Positions 21,663 through 29,463 are shown, counted from the stretch's first letter. The stretch: 34,567 nt of DNA from Armatimonadota bacterium (GCA_026003195.1 BPGU01000008.1:1-34567), one strand, 5' to 3'. The notes: generated by a model from the letters alone, not told the origin. Made by a program: numbers and translations.

Positions 21663-22148
21663 ATGCAAGTGAGAGTTTACGAGCTCCACCTGGAGAAGAC
21701 GAACGACGCACAACCAGAGCGCATCGCGTACAGTTGCGTCTACAGAACCAACAGTGAGCGCACTTACAGATACAAGAAGTACAGCTCTTCTGATGAAATT
21801 GCGCTCAACGATGATGTTGTCGTGGGCGACGAATACGATGCCCTGCGCACGTTGTTCCGTCGCATCTCGAAGCGGCTGAACATCGATGTGCGCGGATACA
21901 AGCCCGCGTGGGGTCACGATGGCAGCATCTTCGATATGGTGGTACTCCACAAAGGGCGCAAGTACAACATTGGCGCGAAGCATGAGCGCGGCGACGTCGT
22001 TGTGCAAATGTGGACAACCGACAACAAGTTGTCGTGGCGTCGCCGGCTGGGCGTCGCCGAAGTCGAGCGGATGACGCTTGGCAAGTTCCTGCGAAGACTA
22101 CTAAACGAGGCAGAATCATACATTCAAGGAGGGAGCCAGCATGAGTGA
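21663..22148 (+). CDS. Hypothetical early protein
   Basis: 161 residues from ATG 21663 (AGGAGG upstream). Beta-strand-rich first half (MQVRVYELHLEKTND, IAYSCVYRTNSERTYRYKKY), then a helix (DALRTLFRRISKRLNIDVRG), then strands and a final helix. The composition is basic, which would suit nucleic-acid binding. It overlaps the start of the recombinase gene by eight bases and may assist recombination. No family was recognised. Confidence 0.55.
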   Translation: MQVRVYELHLEKTNDAQPERIAYSCVYRTNSERTYRYKKYSSSDEIALNDDVVVGDEYDALRTLFRRISKRLNIDVRGYKPAWGHDGSIFDMVVLHKGRKYNIGAKHERGDVVVQMWTTDNKLSWRRRLGVAEVERMTLGKFLRRLLNEAESYIQGGSQHE

Positions 22149-23127
22149 CCTGCCCGCAACCCACGATGTTGTCATCACCCCAGACATGGCAGAAGCTATC
22201 GTCGTGGATGGTGACCTCTCCAAGCTGACCCCAGCGCAGCGCACCGAGTACTACGTGCGCGTGTGCCGGTCGCTTGGGCTGAACCCACTGACGCGCCCGT
22301 TTCAATATATCAATCTGCAGGGCAAACTGACGCTCTACGCCACACGTGATGCAACAGACCAGATTCGCAATCTGCGCAACATCAGCGTCCGCCCTGTCCG
22401 ACGCGAGTTCGTGCTGGACAACTCGCTGTATGTGGTGGAGGTGGAGGCGGAGTTGCCCAATGGTCGCAAGGATTTTGCGACCGCAGCTGTGCCAGTCAGG
22501 GGTCTGACTGGCGATGCACTGGCGAACGCGCTGATGAAGGCGGAGACCAAAGCCAAGAGGCGCGCCACGCTCTCCATCGCCGGGCTGGGGATGCTGGACG
22601 AGTCCGAAGCGGAAACCATTCCCGATGCCCAGCCCGCGACCGGACACGATGTGCGTGGGTATGAGGGCACGAATGGCGAGGAGAACAGAACCCCAATGGC
22701 CAGTGAGAAGCAGTTGAAGACAATACAAGTGCTGGCGAGGAAGTGTGGCATGACGAAAGAGGAGTATCGCCACACTTTGGGGCAAGCGTACGGCGTGGAA
22801 TCTTCTCGGCAGCTCACTGCCGAGCAAGCGAGTGAGTTCATCGATTACTTGCGGTCGCTTGCTGAAGAGAATTCCACGCAAACGCCAACACCCACGCAGA
22901 CACCCACAGAAGACCCAACTGATGTCATCAAGCAACAGTGTGAGCGTTTGGGTTTCAGCAAGCCGGAGAGCATCGCGGTGCGCTCCGCCATCAACACCTC
23001 CAACGTCGACCCAGCCGTTGCGGCGCGAGTGCTCTCTGAAGTGAACAGCAAGAAGGAAGCGATCGAGGGTTTGCGCATGGTAGGAGTGCCAAACCCCTTC
23101 AAGACGCCCGCGGCTGCTGGCGCATAG
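22141..23127 (+). CDS. RecT-like ssDNA-annealing recombinase
   Basis: 328 residues. N-terminal domain (about 1-160) has the block LGLNPLTRPFQYINLQGKLT, LYATRDATDQIRNLR, a GRKDFATAAVPVRGLTGDAL strand-turn and NALMKAETKAKRRATLSIAG followed by LGMLDESE, a familiar pattern of phage single-strand annealing proteins (RecT-type superfamily). A Thr/Pro-rich linker separates it from two small helical modules, one near 200-245 (SEKQLKTIQVLARKCGMTKE) and one at the end. It would anneal phage DNA during replication or recombination. A partner exonuclease was not found; VRR-NUC at 28602 is a possible nuclease. Confidence 0.7.
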   Translation: MSDLPATHDVVITPDMAEAIVVDGDLSKLTPAQRTEYYVRVCRSLGLNPLTRPFQYINLQGKLTLYATRDATDQIRNLRNISVRPVRREFVLDNSLYVVEVEAELPNGRKDFATAAVPVRGLTGDALANALMKAETKAKRRATLSIAGLGMLDESEAETIPDAQPATGHDVRGYEGTNGEENRTPMASEKQLKTIQVLARKCGMTKEEYRHTLGQAYGVESSRQLTAEQASEFIDYLRSLAEENSTQTPTPTQTPTEDPTDVIKQQCERLGFSKPESIAVRSAINTSNVDPAVAARVLSEVNSKKEAIEGLRMVGVPNPFKTPAAAGA

Positions 23128-23146
23128 CCAGCCTATGCGGACGATG

Positions 23147-23206
23147 GGGCGGGGCGTTGTAACGCTTGCCGGCAATGGGATGCAGACGGGCACTCCCGCC
23201 CCGCCC
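23147..23206 (+). other. Large GC-rich inverted repeat between recombinase and methyltransferase genes
   Basis: GGGCGGGGCG (23147-23156) pairs with CGCCCCGCCC (23197-23206) around a 40-base loop. It fills most of the 107-base gap. It is not followed by a T-run, so a structural or attenuating RNA element is more likely than a terminator. Confidence 0.5.
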
Positions 23207-23234
23207 TTACCACAAGACACCAAAGGAGGAGAAG

Positions 23235-24491
23235 ATGGATTGGAAAGAATGGATGCCACCACTTTCAGAGTGCGAGTATGAAGCACTCAAAGCGGACATA
23301 GCGGAACATGGGGTGCTAGTGCCCATCGTGCTGGATGCACATGGCGCGGTGGTAGACGGTCATCATCGGCTACGAGCGTGCGAGGAACTCGGCATCAAAG
23401 ATTACCCAGTTGTGGTGCGACAATACCCAGATGAAGATTCACGCACAGAAGACGTACTGAAGCTGAACTTACAGCGACGACACATTGACCGTGCCCGTCT
23501 CAAAGAACTTGCCGTGCGTTTGTACTCCGAGTTGGGCTGGAGTCAATCACGCATCGCACGTGTGCTCGGCGTGAGCCAAGCATCCGTCTCTGGCTGGGTC
23601 TCTGAAAGATTGCAATTGTCGCATCAGGTTATCAATTTTGATAACCTGAAGCAATCATTGCAAGATAGTTCCACCGGCGCAGACGGTAAGCGATACCCAC
23701 GCTCGGTTTTGGCCAAGAACCGTCGTGAAGCGAAGATGGCGCAAGAGTTGTTGTCGTCGCTGGACGCTGAAGATACGGAGAAGCTACCAAACGTCGCGGA
23801 TACACGCGACTTGAGGTTGTTGGTGCGACGAGCACATGTGAAGAAAAACTACAGCGTAGATGCATCTCTCCCTGCCGAAGTTGCCATCTACAACGAGGAT
23901 TTCCGCACTGGTTCGGAGCGGATTGCGGATGATTCCGTGCAGCTCATCTTTACCGACCCACCATACGGCAAAGAGTACCTTCCCTTGTACGAAGACCTCG
24001 CGCGGTTTGCTGCTGCAAAACTGCAAGATGGTGGGAGTCTACTTTGCTATGTTGGTCACTATGCTCTTCCCGAAGTGCTCAGCATGATGGGCAAGCATCT
24101 GCGCTACTTCTGGGTCGTGTCTGAGCACGGATATGAGAAAGTCAGTCGTTGTGCGCAGATGATTGGGGTCGGTGTCAGCGTGGCATGGAAGCCCATCCTT
24201 TGGTTCGTCAAAGGCGGACGCTGGAACCCAGAAGTGTTTGTACAGGATGCTATCGAGCTGCCATCCCTTGCTGATAAGAATTACCACGCATGGGCACAGC
24301 ACTTAGAGACACCCACTTACTATATCCAGTGGCTAACGCAAGTCGGCGACACCGTTGTAGACCCGTTCGCTGGTTCGGGCACGACGCTGATCGCTGCAGC
24401 CAATCTGCGGCGAAATGCAATTGGCTTCGAAGTCGATGCGGGACACTATCAGAACGCCGTATGGAGGATGCAACATGAGGTCATTCGCTGA
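23235..24491 (+). CDS. ParB-domain/DNA methyltransferase fusion (beta-class)
   Basis: 418 residues from ATG 23235 with AAAGGAGGAG upstream. Residues 1-80 are a ParB/Srx-type domain (VVDGHHRLRACEELG at 39-53). Residues about 83-125 are an HTH (ELGWSQSRIARVLGVSQASV). The C-terminal methyltransferase has motif IV TDPPYGKEY (about 240-248) before motif I DPFAGSGTT (376-384), the beta-class order; DPPY fits N6-adenine or N4-cytosine methylation. Such fusions are frequent in phages and protect or mark DNA. It contains an unusual palindrome (23624-23649). The 3' end overlaps a nuclease-like gene. Confidence 0.85.
   Translation: MDWKEWMPPLSECEYEALKADIAEHGVLVPIVLDAHGAVVDGHHRLRACEELGIKDYPVVVRQYPDEDSRTEDVLKLNLQRRHIDRARLKELAVRLYSELGWSQSRIARVLGVSQASVSGWVSERLQLSHQVINFDNLKQSLQDSSTGADGKRYPRSVLAKNRREAKMAQELLSSLDAEDTEKLPNVADTRDLRLLVRRAHVKKNYSVDASLPAEVAIYNEDFRTGSERIADDSVQLIFTDPPYGKEYLPLYEDLARFAAAKLQDGGSLLCYVGHYALPEVLSMMGKHLRYFWVVSEHGYEKVSRCAQMIGVGVSVAWKPILWFVKGGRWNPEVFVQDAIELPSLADKNYHAWAQHLETPTYYIQWLTQVGDTVVDPFAGSGTTLIAAANLRRNAIGFEVDAGHYQNAVWRMQHEVIR
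23624..23649. repeat. 26-bp palindrome in the ParB-methyltransferase gene
   Basis: TCAGGTTATCAA, two bases (TT), then TTGATAACCTGA: perfect 12-bp arms. It is located in the coding sequence for the linker right after the HTH (codons for HQVINFDNLK). A perfect repeat of this length in coding DNA is unlikely to be chance. Confidence 0.85.
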
Positions 24492-25083
24492 GCGCAGAGA
24501 ATTGCATGATGCTTTTGAGAAGTACGTTGTACGTCAATTGCAAAGCATGGGCTTTGAATTGGACGAACGCACTTATCACAAACATAGCCAGGCATCTGTC
24601 GCGAAACGCTTGCGACAGATGCACAACCCCACAGCGCTTTTCCTCCGGGGGAAATCCGACTTCGCTGCAATCCACCATAGTCTCGATTTGGCTTTTCACG
24701 TTGAAATCAAGACCACGCAACACCGAGAAGAGACAATGATAGAAGCCATACCACTCATGCACCACGTTGCGCTTTGGCGAGCGTTTCGCATTGAGTGCAT
24801 TTATGTCGTGTTAGAGCGTAGCACAAACCGTTCGTTTGGGTTTTGGGTTAGGGAGATGCCACCGCCGAGCAAACTGGTCATACCATCCATGTGGGAGAAG
24901 TTTTGGCAGAGAGACTTCTACGATGCAATGGCGAAACAGATGTTCCCCAACATCACACAGAAATTGCTGAGGAGAAACCCCAGGTGCGGGAGTGGCACGC
25001 CATTCTTCATGCTCGACTGTTCCACATGCGACCACTGGACAATATTGGTGGAATCAAGAGCCGAAGTGGCTCTGAGCATATAA
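24475..25083 (+). CDS. PD-(D/E)XK-like nuclease candidate
   Basis: 202 residues; ATG 24475 overlaps the methyltransferase end by 17 bases. The core GKSDFAAIHHSLDLAFHVEI followed by KTT has Asp62 and then Glu77-x-Lys79, the D ... ExK pattern of PD-(D/E)XK nucleases, followed by a helix with EAIPLMHH. A later CGSGTPFFMLDCSTC region has Cys residues that might bind metal. Together with the upstream methyltransferase it could form a restriction-modification pair, or it may be a Holliday-junction or recombination nuclease. No homology search was possible, so the class is uncertain. Confidence 0.55.
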   Translation: MRSFAERRELHDAFEKYVVRQLQSMGFELDERTYHKHSQASVAKRLRQMHNPTALFLRGKSDFAAIHHSLDLAFHVEIKTTQHREETMIEAIPLMHHVALWRAFRIECIYVVLERSTNRSFGFWVREMPPPSKLVIPSMWEKFWQRDFYDAMAKQMFPNITQKLLRRNPRCGSGTPFFMLDCSTCDHWTILVESRAEVALSI

Positions 25084-25111
25084 CAGCGGATATCACTTTT
25101 CAGGTAGCGGC

Positions 25112-25240
25112 ATGAAAGAAGAAGACGTTTACAGACGCTGGAAGCGGGTCTTGCAGATTATCCATGACGCCCAGCAGAGGAAGCAACCCGCAGTGTCGAA
25201 ATCTTCTCCATCAAAGCGTGAGGAGGTGGAGAAGAAATGA
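25112..25240 (+). CDS. Small charged protein upstream of the serine recombinase
   Basis: 42 residues, ATG 25112 to TGA 25240; the stop overlaps the recombinase ATG as ATGA. Highly charged: MKEEDVYRRWKRVLQIIHDA followed by a Lys/Gln/Pro tail. No good ribosome-binding site is seen before it, but its end carries GAGGAGGTGGAG, which serves the recombinase. It might be a recombination directionality factor, which for serine integrases are often small and unrelated in sequence; that is only a positional guess. Confidence 0.45.
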   Translation: MKEEDVYRRWKRVLQIIHDAQQRKQPAVSKSSPSKREEVEKK

Positions 25241-26784
25241 ATGCGGTCGTGTATTGCCGTGTCTCCAGCGACAAGCAGCTGCGGGGACGCGACTACACAT
25301 CGCTGGATGTGCAGCGCGAAGAGTGTCTGCGCTTCCTGGTCAACGAGTTCCCCGACGCCACATTGCTGGACGTAGTGGAGGAGACCGTTTCTGCTGCGGA
25401 CACCAACCGACCAGGATTGACCCGCATCATTCAGTTAGTAGAGGCGCGTGCCGTCGATTTGCTCATCGTCTACATGTGGTCTCGTCTGGTGCGTGACCCG
25501 TGGGACAGCATGTATCTGCGCAGGCTATGCCAGCAGCGTGGCATTCGCATCCGATGCGCGAAGGAGGAAATGGTCAACGTCTTCCTGCAGCAGCTGGAGA
25601 GCGATGACCCCATGCAGCGGTGGATGGCGGAGACGATGCTGTTCAATCTGGATCAAGCCCTCAAGATGGAGCGCATCCAAATCAGCAAGCGCACACGCGA
25701 GAACATGCGCAGGCGCGTGCTGGAAGGGCGCTATCCTGGAAGAACCACCCCATTCGGCTACATACTCACCGATGGCGGATTGCTCCCCGACCCACAGACC
25801 GCCCCACTGGTCAGAGATGCTTTCCAGATATACATTGAAACCCACTCCCCAGCCCGTGTACGCGACTACTTGAATCTGATGACAGAGCGTCGCTGGAGCG
25901 TGCAGACCGTGCGCTACATGCTGAGCAACCCCGTGTACAAGGGTGTGCTCAAGTGGGCTGACCTGGAGATAGAAGGCGTCGTGCCAGCCATCGTGGATGC
26001 GGACACGTGGGAGCGAGCACAAACACTGCGTGTGGTGAAGACGAGGCGGGTCTCGCATCGTGCGGACTTCGACTGGTATCTGCGCGGGCGCATCTGGTGC
26101 GCATGCGGATATGCCATGACGGGCTACAGTGTGCGTGGCAAAAAGTGGACGCCGTATTATCTCTGCATGTCGGTACGCTATGGTCGGCGTAGTGAGTGCC
26201 CCATACGTCATGTGAACGCGCATCGCGTGCACGAAGCGGTTACCGCGGCGATTGCTGCTTGTGCAGACGAAGAGTGGATAGAAAATCTGTTCGCGGATGG
26301 CATCTCCACGAACAGTGAGCGAGAAGAAGAACGCGCCCGTCTCCAGCGAGAGCTACAGCAAGTGCGTTTACAGATAGACTTGCTGTTGGGGGCTTTGCAG
26401 GTGGAAGGCGAAGTGCGCTCGGTGGTGAAACGCATTCGCGAGTTAGAAGAGCGCGAGAAAGAGATTCAGTATCGGATTGCATCACTTGGGTATACCGACA
26501 GGTTGTCTGTCGTTGACATACGCGATGCACTACGCCATTTTGCCAGTGCTTGGGAAGCGATGACGGAAGCGGAACGGCACGAAGTCATCTCGCTGGTGGT
26601 GCGAAGCGTGCGCGTAAAGCGCAAAGACGCTTTTGACATCCAGCTAGTTGTGCCAAGTTCGAACATGTGGGAAGAGTGGCTCCCCACCTGTTCCCCAGTT
26701 CGAATCGACGCCAAAGTTGTTGACCTTCCAGGCGCTGGCACAACAATAGCAGACATACGCTTGGGAGGAACAGACGATGAGTGA
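25237..26784 (+). CDS. Large serine recombinase (phage integrase)
   Basis: 515 residues. Resolvase domain at 1-140: catalytic motif YCRVSSDKQ (Ser10), LLIVYMWSRLVRDP near 70-85. The recombinase domain follows (ENMRRRVLEGRYPGRTTPFG near 150-170, VRYMLSNPVYKGVLKW near 225). A zinc ribbon has CACG and later Cys residues (WCACGYAMTG, YYLCMS, ECPI), with a coiled coil after it (ERARLQRELQQVRLQIDLLL). This is the domain order of large serine integrases. It integrates the phage at an attB site without host supercoiling. The attP site was not identified. It overlaps the next gene by eight bases. Confidence 0.93.
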   Translation: MNAVVYCRVSSDKQLRGRDYTSLDVQREECLRFLVNEFPDATLLDVVEETVSAADTNRPGLTRIIQLVEARAVDLLIVYMWSRLVRDPWDSMYLRRLCQQRGIRIRCAKEEMVNVFLQQLESDDPMQRWMAETMLFNLDQALKMERIQISKRTRENMRRRVLEGRYPGRTTPFGYILTDGGLLPDPQTAPLVRDAFQIYIETHSPARVRDYLNLMTERRWSVQTVRYMLSNPVYKGVLKWADLEIEGVVPAIVDADTWERAQTLRVVKTRRVSHRADFDWYLRGRIWCACGYAMTGYSVRGKKWTPYYLCMSVRYGRRSECPIRHVNAHRVHEAVTAAIAACADEEWIENLFADGISTNSEREEERARLQRELQQVRLQIDLLLGALQVEGEVRSVVKRIRELEEREKEIQYRIASLGYTDRLSVVDIRDALRHFASAWEAMTEAERHEVISLVVRSVRVKRKDAFDIQLVVPSSNMWEEWLPTCSPVRIDAKVVDLPGAGTTIADIRLGGTDDE

Positions 26785-27829
26785 CATGTTACGCACCGCG
26801 CTACGCAGACTGCACATACACCCAGTCGCGTATTACCCCATCTACGCACAGATTATGGGTGGCACTGCGGAAGGCGTCATCCTCTCGCAGATACTGTATT
26901 GGGCTGCGAAGTTTGATGCTGGAGAAGAGTTTTACAAGTCCGATGAGGAGATTCTGGCTGAGACTGGTTGCAGCGAGTGGGAGTTGCGCAAGGCGAAGCG
27001 CAAGTTGAAGCAGCTTGAGTTTCTGAGTGTGGAAGTAAAGGGGCTGCCCGCTCGCACGTTCTACCGCGTTGACTGGGAGAAGCTGCTCCAGGTGTTAGGT
27101 AGCGAAACCATCACGCCAACGAACGACCAGGAAGAAGCCAACAGAGACTCATCTGGGACGTTAGAAACTCCGAACCAGTCGCGAGAAAGTCTCCGAACTA
27201 GTTGCGAGAACGCCTCCGAACTAGTTGCGAGAACGCCTCCGAACCAGTTGCGAGAGGGTCTCACAACTATACATATTGTACAGGAGACTACCCAGGAGAC
27301 TACAACAGAAGATATAAGTACATCTATCGATGGCGCTGACGCGCAAACGAGCGAGCAAGTTCTCCCAACTGGTAAAGAGGAGAAGAGGCGTCATCGTTCT
27401 CCACAGCTGCATCTCCATGTTGAGAAGCCACCCCGTACAGGTGACAAACCGAACTACTACCGAGAGGTCCGTACCGCTTTTCAGGAAGTGACCAATGCAG
27501 ACCCAGACGCGCTGACCATCCGGGCGTGTCTCGGTGCGTGGAAGGAGGTGCGCGAGGGCAAGCATGGCACGCGCGGGCTTTCAGCGGAGGAGATTACGGA
27601 CTTATGGCGTCGGGCGCGAGCGAGTGCGAAACCAGACTTCCGCGAACGCATCACGCTACTCTGGGTGCTAAACAATGGTGAGAAGGCGCGGAAGATGGTG
27701 GAGTTCGCGCAGCGTCCTCCGACGGATCCGAGCGGATACCATATCATCGACCAAACGGAAGAAGTGGTTCGGCTCTACTTTGAGGCGAAAGCTAAGCGTG
27801 AACAGGAGGCACTGTATGACAGACAGTAA
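26777..27829 (+). CDS. Replication initiator / replisome organiser
   Basis: 350 residues; GGGAGGA upstream. N-terminal winged-helix-like domain: HPVAYYPIYAQIMGGTAEGV, ILSQILYWAAKF, then the HTH SDEEILAETGCSEWELRKAK, typical of phage replication proteins (DnaD-like or lambda O-like organisers). A low-complexity linker (about 115-190) is encoded by 23-bp DNA repeats. The C-terminal helical domain (YYREVRTAFQEVTNADPDAL) may contact a host helicase loader. Presence of an origin inside the gene parallels lambda O. The stop overlaps the next gene. Confidence 0.8.
   Translation: MSDMLRTALRRLHIHPVAYYPIYAQIMGGTAEGVILSQILYWAAKFDAGEEFYKSDEEILAETGCSEWELRKAKRKLKQLEFLSVEVKGLPARTFYRVDWEKLLQVLGSETITPTNDQEEANRDSSGTLETPNQSRESLRTSCENASELVARTPPNQLREGLTTIHIVQETTQETTTEDISTSIDGADAQTSEQVLPTGKEEKRRHRSPQLHLHVEKPPRTGDKPNYYREVRTAFQEVTNADPDALTIRACLGAWKEVREGKHGTRGLSAEEITDLWRRARASAKPDFRERITLLWVLNNGEKARKMVEFAQRPPTDPSGYHIIDQTEEVVRLYFEAKAKREQEALYDRQ
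27170..27261 (+). repeat. Four tandem 23-bp iterons, candidate replication origin
   Basis: Units at 27170-27192, 27193-27215, 27216-27238 and 27239-27261, each beginning CCGAAC(C/T)AGT and continuing (T/C)GCGAGA. Units 2 and 3 are identical. The 23-bp period is not a multiple of three, so the same DNA is read in three frames (RTSCENAS, ELVARTPP, NQLREG). An AT-rich stretch (tatacatattgtac) follows at about 27266-27280, then two copies of CAGGAGACTAC. This is the layout of an iteron origin. Confidence 0.85.
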
Positions 27830-28169
27830 AACGTGCGGCCAGACACGAGAAGTTGCGCTCGAATTGGATGGGCTCCGAGAAGAGTTCGTGGGCTATCGGG
27901 TGCTGGTGGATGGCAAGGGCATTCCGACGTGTCCATACTGTAATCGTCACCTGGCATGCTATTCCGTGTCCGTGTTCCACTACGTGCGTGAGAAGAGCCA
28001 GCGACTGCAGTGTCCTGCGCTGAATCTCGTTTGCCCTGATTGTTTGCGCCACACTTCTACGTTGCCCATCTTTCCATCGTTGGCAGGCAGAGTGAGCTCG
28101 TTGCCATTAGATGCGTGTGACGCGGCGCGTCTTCACGAGCATGGCTTTGTCTCAATCCCTTACCGGTAG
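27816..28169 (+). CDS. Zinc-binding hypothetical protein
   Basis: 117 residues from ATG 27816 (AGGAGG upstream), overlapping the initiator by 14 bases. CPYC (about 39-42) and CPDC (about 73-76) form a probable zinc site separated by a beta-rich stretch (YSVSVFHYVREKSQRLQC). The N-terminus is helical. No family was recognised; its coupling to the initiator gene suggests a role in replication or recombination. Confidence 0.55.
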   Translation: MTDSKTCGQTREVALELDGLREEFVGYRVLVDGKGIPTCPYCNRHLACYSVSVFHYVREKSQRLQCPALNLVCPDCLRHTSTLPIFPSLAGRVSSLPLDACDAARLHEHGFVSIPYR

Positions 28170-28194
28170 GCTCTTAAAAGGAGGGGCATATGCA

Positions 28195-28389
28195 ATGGTG
28201 GTAGGGTACCGTTACATCATCCAGTTGCACTCGCCATACACTAAACCACCGGATGGCAAGCCGCGCGTCATCTTCGAGTGGTTTGAGTCTGCGCAGCGTC
28301 CGAGAAGGCAATGCTTGGGACGGGAAAGCCCGCGTATTATGCTTACGTGGATGTACCGCCTGAGTAGAGGTAGCACAATGTGGAGGTAG
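28195..28389 (+). CDS. Small hypothetical protein
   Basis: 64 residues from ATG 28195, with AGGAGGGG at 28179-28186. Composition is beta-strand-like then basic: MVVGYRYIIQLHSPYTKPPD, PRVIFEWFESAQRPRRQCLG, ending with LTWMYRLSRG. No family was recognised. A short duplication of the ribosome-binding site and start region lies at its 3' end. Confidence 0.5.
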   Translation: MVVGYRYIIQLHSPYTKPPDGKPRVIFEWFESAQRPRRQCLGRESPRIMLTWMYRLSRGSTMWR

Positions 28390-28396
28390 CACAATG
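28367..28396 (+). repeat. Duplicated GAGGTAGCACAATG
   Basis: The 14-mer occurs at 28367-28380 and 28383-28396, period 16. The second copy supplies the ribosome-binding site and ATG of the next gene. It may mark a recent slippage event. Confidence 0.8.
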
Positions 28397-28597
28397 AGGT
28401 TCAGCACAGAAGAGAAGATAAAAGCTCTGCAACGTGAGCTCGCTTTGCGCCGCGCCGTCTACGCGAGGAGGGTAGAAGAGGGCAAGATGACGCGGGAGCA
28501 AGCAGAGTACGAGATAAGCATATTCGAGGACATTCTGAACGATTATGCGCAAGTGTTCTCCCACTGTGCGAGTGAAAAGCAGGGCAGGCTGTTCTGA
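28394..28597 (+). CDS. Small helical hypothetical protein
   Basis: 67 residues with GGAGGT eight bases upstream. The whole sequence is predicted helical (STEEKIKALQRELALRRAVY, then MTREQAEYEISIFEDILNDY) with a coiled-coil-like charge pattern. Similar 'KI..L..EL..R..VY...V..GKMT..QA..EI..ME.IL.DY' proteins are common in phage early regions and are of unknown function. It ends five bases before the VRR-NUC gene. Confidence 0.6.
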   Translation: MRFSTEEKIKALQRELALRRAVYARRVEEGKMTREQAEYEISIFEDILNDYAQVFSHCASEKQGRLF

Positions 28598-28601
28598 GCG
28601 G

Positions 28602-28943
28602 ATGGCAAGAGGCGCAGTGCCCATACGCGAGAAGGAGTTCCTGCAGGCGGTGCGAGAGCTGGCAGAGTTGCAGGGTTGGCTGTGTTACCATACGTGGAAC
28701 AGTCTGCATTCGCCTGCAGGCTTTCCGGATTTAGTGCTGGTGCGCCCGCCACGAGTGCTGTTTGTGGAGCTGAAAGTGGGCAAGCGAGAGCCGACACCAG
28801 CACAGAGAGAGTGGTTGAATCTACTTGCTCGTTGTGCTGGGGTGGAGGCGTATTTGTGGAAGCCGGAGGATTGGGACGAAATTGCTAAGATTTTGAAGCC
28901 GGAGCCGAAAGGAGGTGGTGTGCACACTCCAACGACCAGGTAG
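28602..28943 (+). CDS. VRR-NUC domain nuclease
   Basis: 113 residues from ATG 28602. The sequence follows the VRR-NUC fold: IREKEFLQAVRELAELQGWL, then HSPAGFPDLVLVRPPRVLFV with Asp in FPD, and ELKVGKREPTPAQREWLNLL with Glu-Leu-Lys as the metal-binding E-x-K. VYLWKPEDW-like end. Stand-alone phage VRR-NUC proteins act as structure-specific or nicking nucleases in replication and recombination. It is the last gene before the operon terminator. Confidence 0.85.
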   Translation: MARGAVPIREKEFLQAVRELAELQGWLCYHTWNSLHSPAGFPDLVLVRPPRVLFVELKVGKREPTPAQREWLNLLARCAGVEAYLWKPEDWDEIAKILKPEPKGGGVHTPTTR

Positions 28944-28976
28944 CAAAGCCTTCCTTCCTCCAGTTGTTTCATTTGT

Positions 28977-29006
28977 GTCTGCGCATTGCTGCGCAGACTT
29001 TTTTTT
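28977..29006 (+). terminator. Intrinsic terminator of the early operon
   Basis: GTCTGCGCA (28977-28985) pairs with TGCGCAGAC (28990-28998) over TTGC, followed by eight T. It lies 34 bases after the VRR-NUC stop and closes the early operon. Confidence 0.9.
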
Positions 29007-29045
29007 GTGCGCGTGCAGGTATTGCGCAAATTCGTGTGTAATAGA

Positions 29046-29054
29046 GTGTATAAT
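29046..29054 (+). promoter_or_regulatory. Promoter -10 (GTGTATAAT) of the gene at 29077
   Basis: TATAAT at 29049-29054 preceded by GTG, as in other promoters here. A clear -35 at normal spacing is not visible (TTGCGC at 29022-29027 is 21 bases away), so it may be weak or need an activator. AAGGAGGTGAAA precedes the start at 29077. Confidence 0.6.
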
Positions 29055-29076
29055 GTTAGTGGAAGGAGGTGAAACA

Positions 29077-29463
29077 ATGGCAAGGCGGGTGAACGTCTAC
29101 TTGCACGATGCTGTGCAGAGCGAAGCCCTGCGGCGTGGTCACGGCAATCGCGAGAACGTCGTAAATCGCGATTTGAGCCGTTACTACACGCTACTTCGCG
29201 TTTGCCTCGGTGCCGTCGCGCTCTCAGACCAAGAGTGGGACTATCTGAGGGATGCGCTGAACGGCACAATCTTCTCAGCAGAGCTTATCCCCTACCTCCC
29301 CCATGCGCTCGCCGACGCCGTCAAAGATGCATCTTTTGACGGCTTGGGCGAGAAGTGGGGCGTGGACGCAAATGCCCTTGCTGGGAAGATACTCGAGCTG
29401 TCTCCCGCCGAAGCACTCGCGGTCGTTGATGCCGTTGAGTGCTGGTGGGAAGCGCAAGAGTAG
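29077..29463 (+). CDS. Ribbon-helix-helix-like cargo protein
   Basis: 128 residues with a strong AAGGAGGTGA box. The N-terminus (MARRVNVYLHDAVQSEALRR, then a helix with NVVNRDLSRYYTLL) has the strand-helix-helix pattern of RHH transcription factors or antitoxins (conserved 'RVNVYL'). The C-terminal about 80 residues are helical and acidic and may be a dimer or effector part. It is bounded by terminators at 28977 and 29482 and has its own promoter, as for a moron gene. It may act as a regulator in the lysogen; targets unknown. Confidence 0.6.
   Translation: MARRVNVYLHDAVQSEALRRGHGNRENVVNRDLSRYYTLLRVCLGAVALSDQEWDYLRDALNGTIFSAELIPYLPHALADAVKDASFDGLGEKWGVDANALAGKILELSPAEALAVVDAVECWWEAQE

Noticed and set aside
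21805-23286. 493-codon open frame on the minus strand
   Set aside because: It lies antisense to the recombinase gene and its neighbours, crosses several well-supported plus-strand genes with good ribosome-binding sites, and its sequence is Arg/His/Cys-rich like a shadow frame.
23235-24491. ParB-like domain as evidence for a phage-plasmid partition system
   Set aside because: There is no ParA, and the domain is fused to a methyltransferase, a common phage combination; a serine integrase is present, so integration is the simpler life style.
25084-26784. attP site next to the serine recombinase
   Set aside because: The gaps beside the gene are only a few bases and I saw no clear imperfect inverted repeat with a central dinucleotide that could be defended; attP cannot be assigned without the host attB.
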